From Ilumatobacteraceae bacterium (GTDB taxonomy: Bacteria; Actinomycetota; Acidimicrobiia; Acidimicrobiales; Ilumatobacteraceae), in assembly GCA_007117775.1 (NCBI GenBank), contig SKFX01000019.1, positions 1-5,768 of the forward strand: a DNA stretch of 5,768 nucleotides, read 5' to 3'. The notes below the pieces were generated by a model, which was not told where the DNA came from, did not search any database, and was given only the letters and a program-made list of their open reading frames with translations. The translations under genes and the position numbers were made by a program. Shown piece by piece: positions 5,589-5,768 of this stretch; the first letter of the stretch is position 1, and each line of letters begins with the position of its first letter.

Positions 5589-5768
5589 TCAGGGTCGGCT
5601 GCTGCGGTGATCGGAGTCCGGGCCACCTCGGCGATCGGACGGGGTTGCGAAGTAGGTCCGGGGCTTGGCGGTGTCGTCATCGCCGCCCACGCCGCTGTGT
5701 CGACGACGCTTGGCCGCATACATCGAGCGATCGGCGAGGGTGATGAGTCGACCGAGACGGTCCGGCCC
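5589..5768 (-). CDS. GGDEF-domain protein (putative diguanylate cyclase), C-terminal fragment
   Basis: Only the last 59 codons are inside the window; the N-terminal part lies beyond base 5768. The readable part starts GPDRLGRLITLADRSMYAAK, whose L-A-D-R-S-M-Y-A-A-K-R-R-R pattern (residues 11-23 of the fragment) is the classic final helix of a GGDEF domain, the domain that makes cyclic di-GMP from two GTP. A further 36 residues rich in Asp, Gly, Arg, Ser and Pro follow up to the TGA at 5589-5591, an unstructured-looking tail longer than usual after this helix. The catalytic GG[DE]EF loop, any inhibitory site and any sensor or membrane domains are outside the window, so activity cannot be judged. 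Confidence 0.72.
   Translation of the reverse strand, partial: GPDRLGRLITLADRSMYAAKRRRHSGVGGDDDTAKPRTYFATPSDRRGGPDSDHRSSRP

Noticed and set aside
5468..5719. 83-codon minus-strand version of the micro-ORF starting at 5719
   Set aside because: Its first 63 codons overlap the GGDEF C-terminal frame and look non-coding, whereas the ATG at 5530 has a strong ribosome site.
1..5768. Undescribed multi-gene system, mobile element, CRISPR array or RNA gene
   Set aside because: Both strands were read through; the genes belong to known families with no defence-like cluster, no transposase or integrase, no regular spaced repeats and no tRNA- or rRNA-like sequence.

Overview
The window is a G+C-rich piece of a bacterial chromosome, probably from a high-GC actinobacterium. 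An Acidimicrobiia-type lineage is possible but is an inference from protein style only. The signs are strong G/C preference at third codon positions, a PcrA/UvrD1-type helicase, a tandem UspA protein, a P450 paired with a 3Fe-4S ferredoxin, and a likely leaderless start. No RNA genes, insertion sequences, CRISPR arrays or phage genes are visible.

Layout: (1) 1-2038, minus strand: a PcrA/UvrD superfamily 1 DNA helicase with all its motifs; its C-terminal tail runs off the window. (2) 2122-2979, minus: a two-domain universal stress protein, 83 bases upstream of the helicase, with a duplicated Shine-Dalgarno element. (3) 2980-3169: a 190-base intergenic stretch with one weak dyad and no convincing promoter or terminator. 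(4) 3170-4611, minus: a two-gene operon, ferredoxin then cytochrome P450, 5 bases apart. (5) 4612-4665: a 54-base divergent control region with an interrupted palindrome and a -10-like hexamer placed for leaderless transcription of the ferredoxin. (6) 4666-5385, plus: a YaaA-family peroxide-stress protein. (7) 5386-5467: a short convergent spacer with a small hairpin and a 14-base tandem repeat. (8) 5468-5530, minus: a 20-codon, wholly hydrophobic micro-ORF behind a strong ribosome binding site. (9) 5589-5768, minus: the C-terminal end of a GGDEF (diguanylate cyclase) protein entering from the right edge.

How the genes may work together: the ferredoxin most likely passes electrons to the P450, and its reductase must be encoded elsewhere. 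YaaA (iron and peroxide homeostasis), the Fe-S ferredoxin, the stress protein and the repair helicase share a loose oxidative-stress theme, but only ferredoxin-P450 is a clear functional unit. Most of the window is ordinary chromosomal housekeeping and accessory metabolism. The points most worth following up are the micro-ORF, the compact divergent control region, and the helicase start region.
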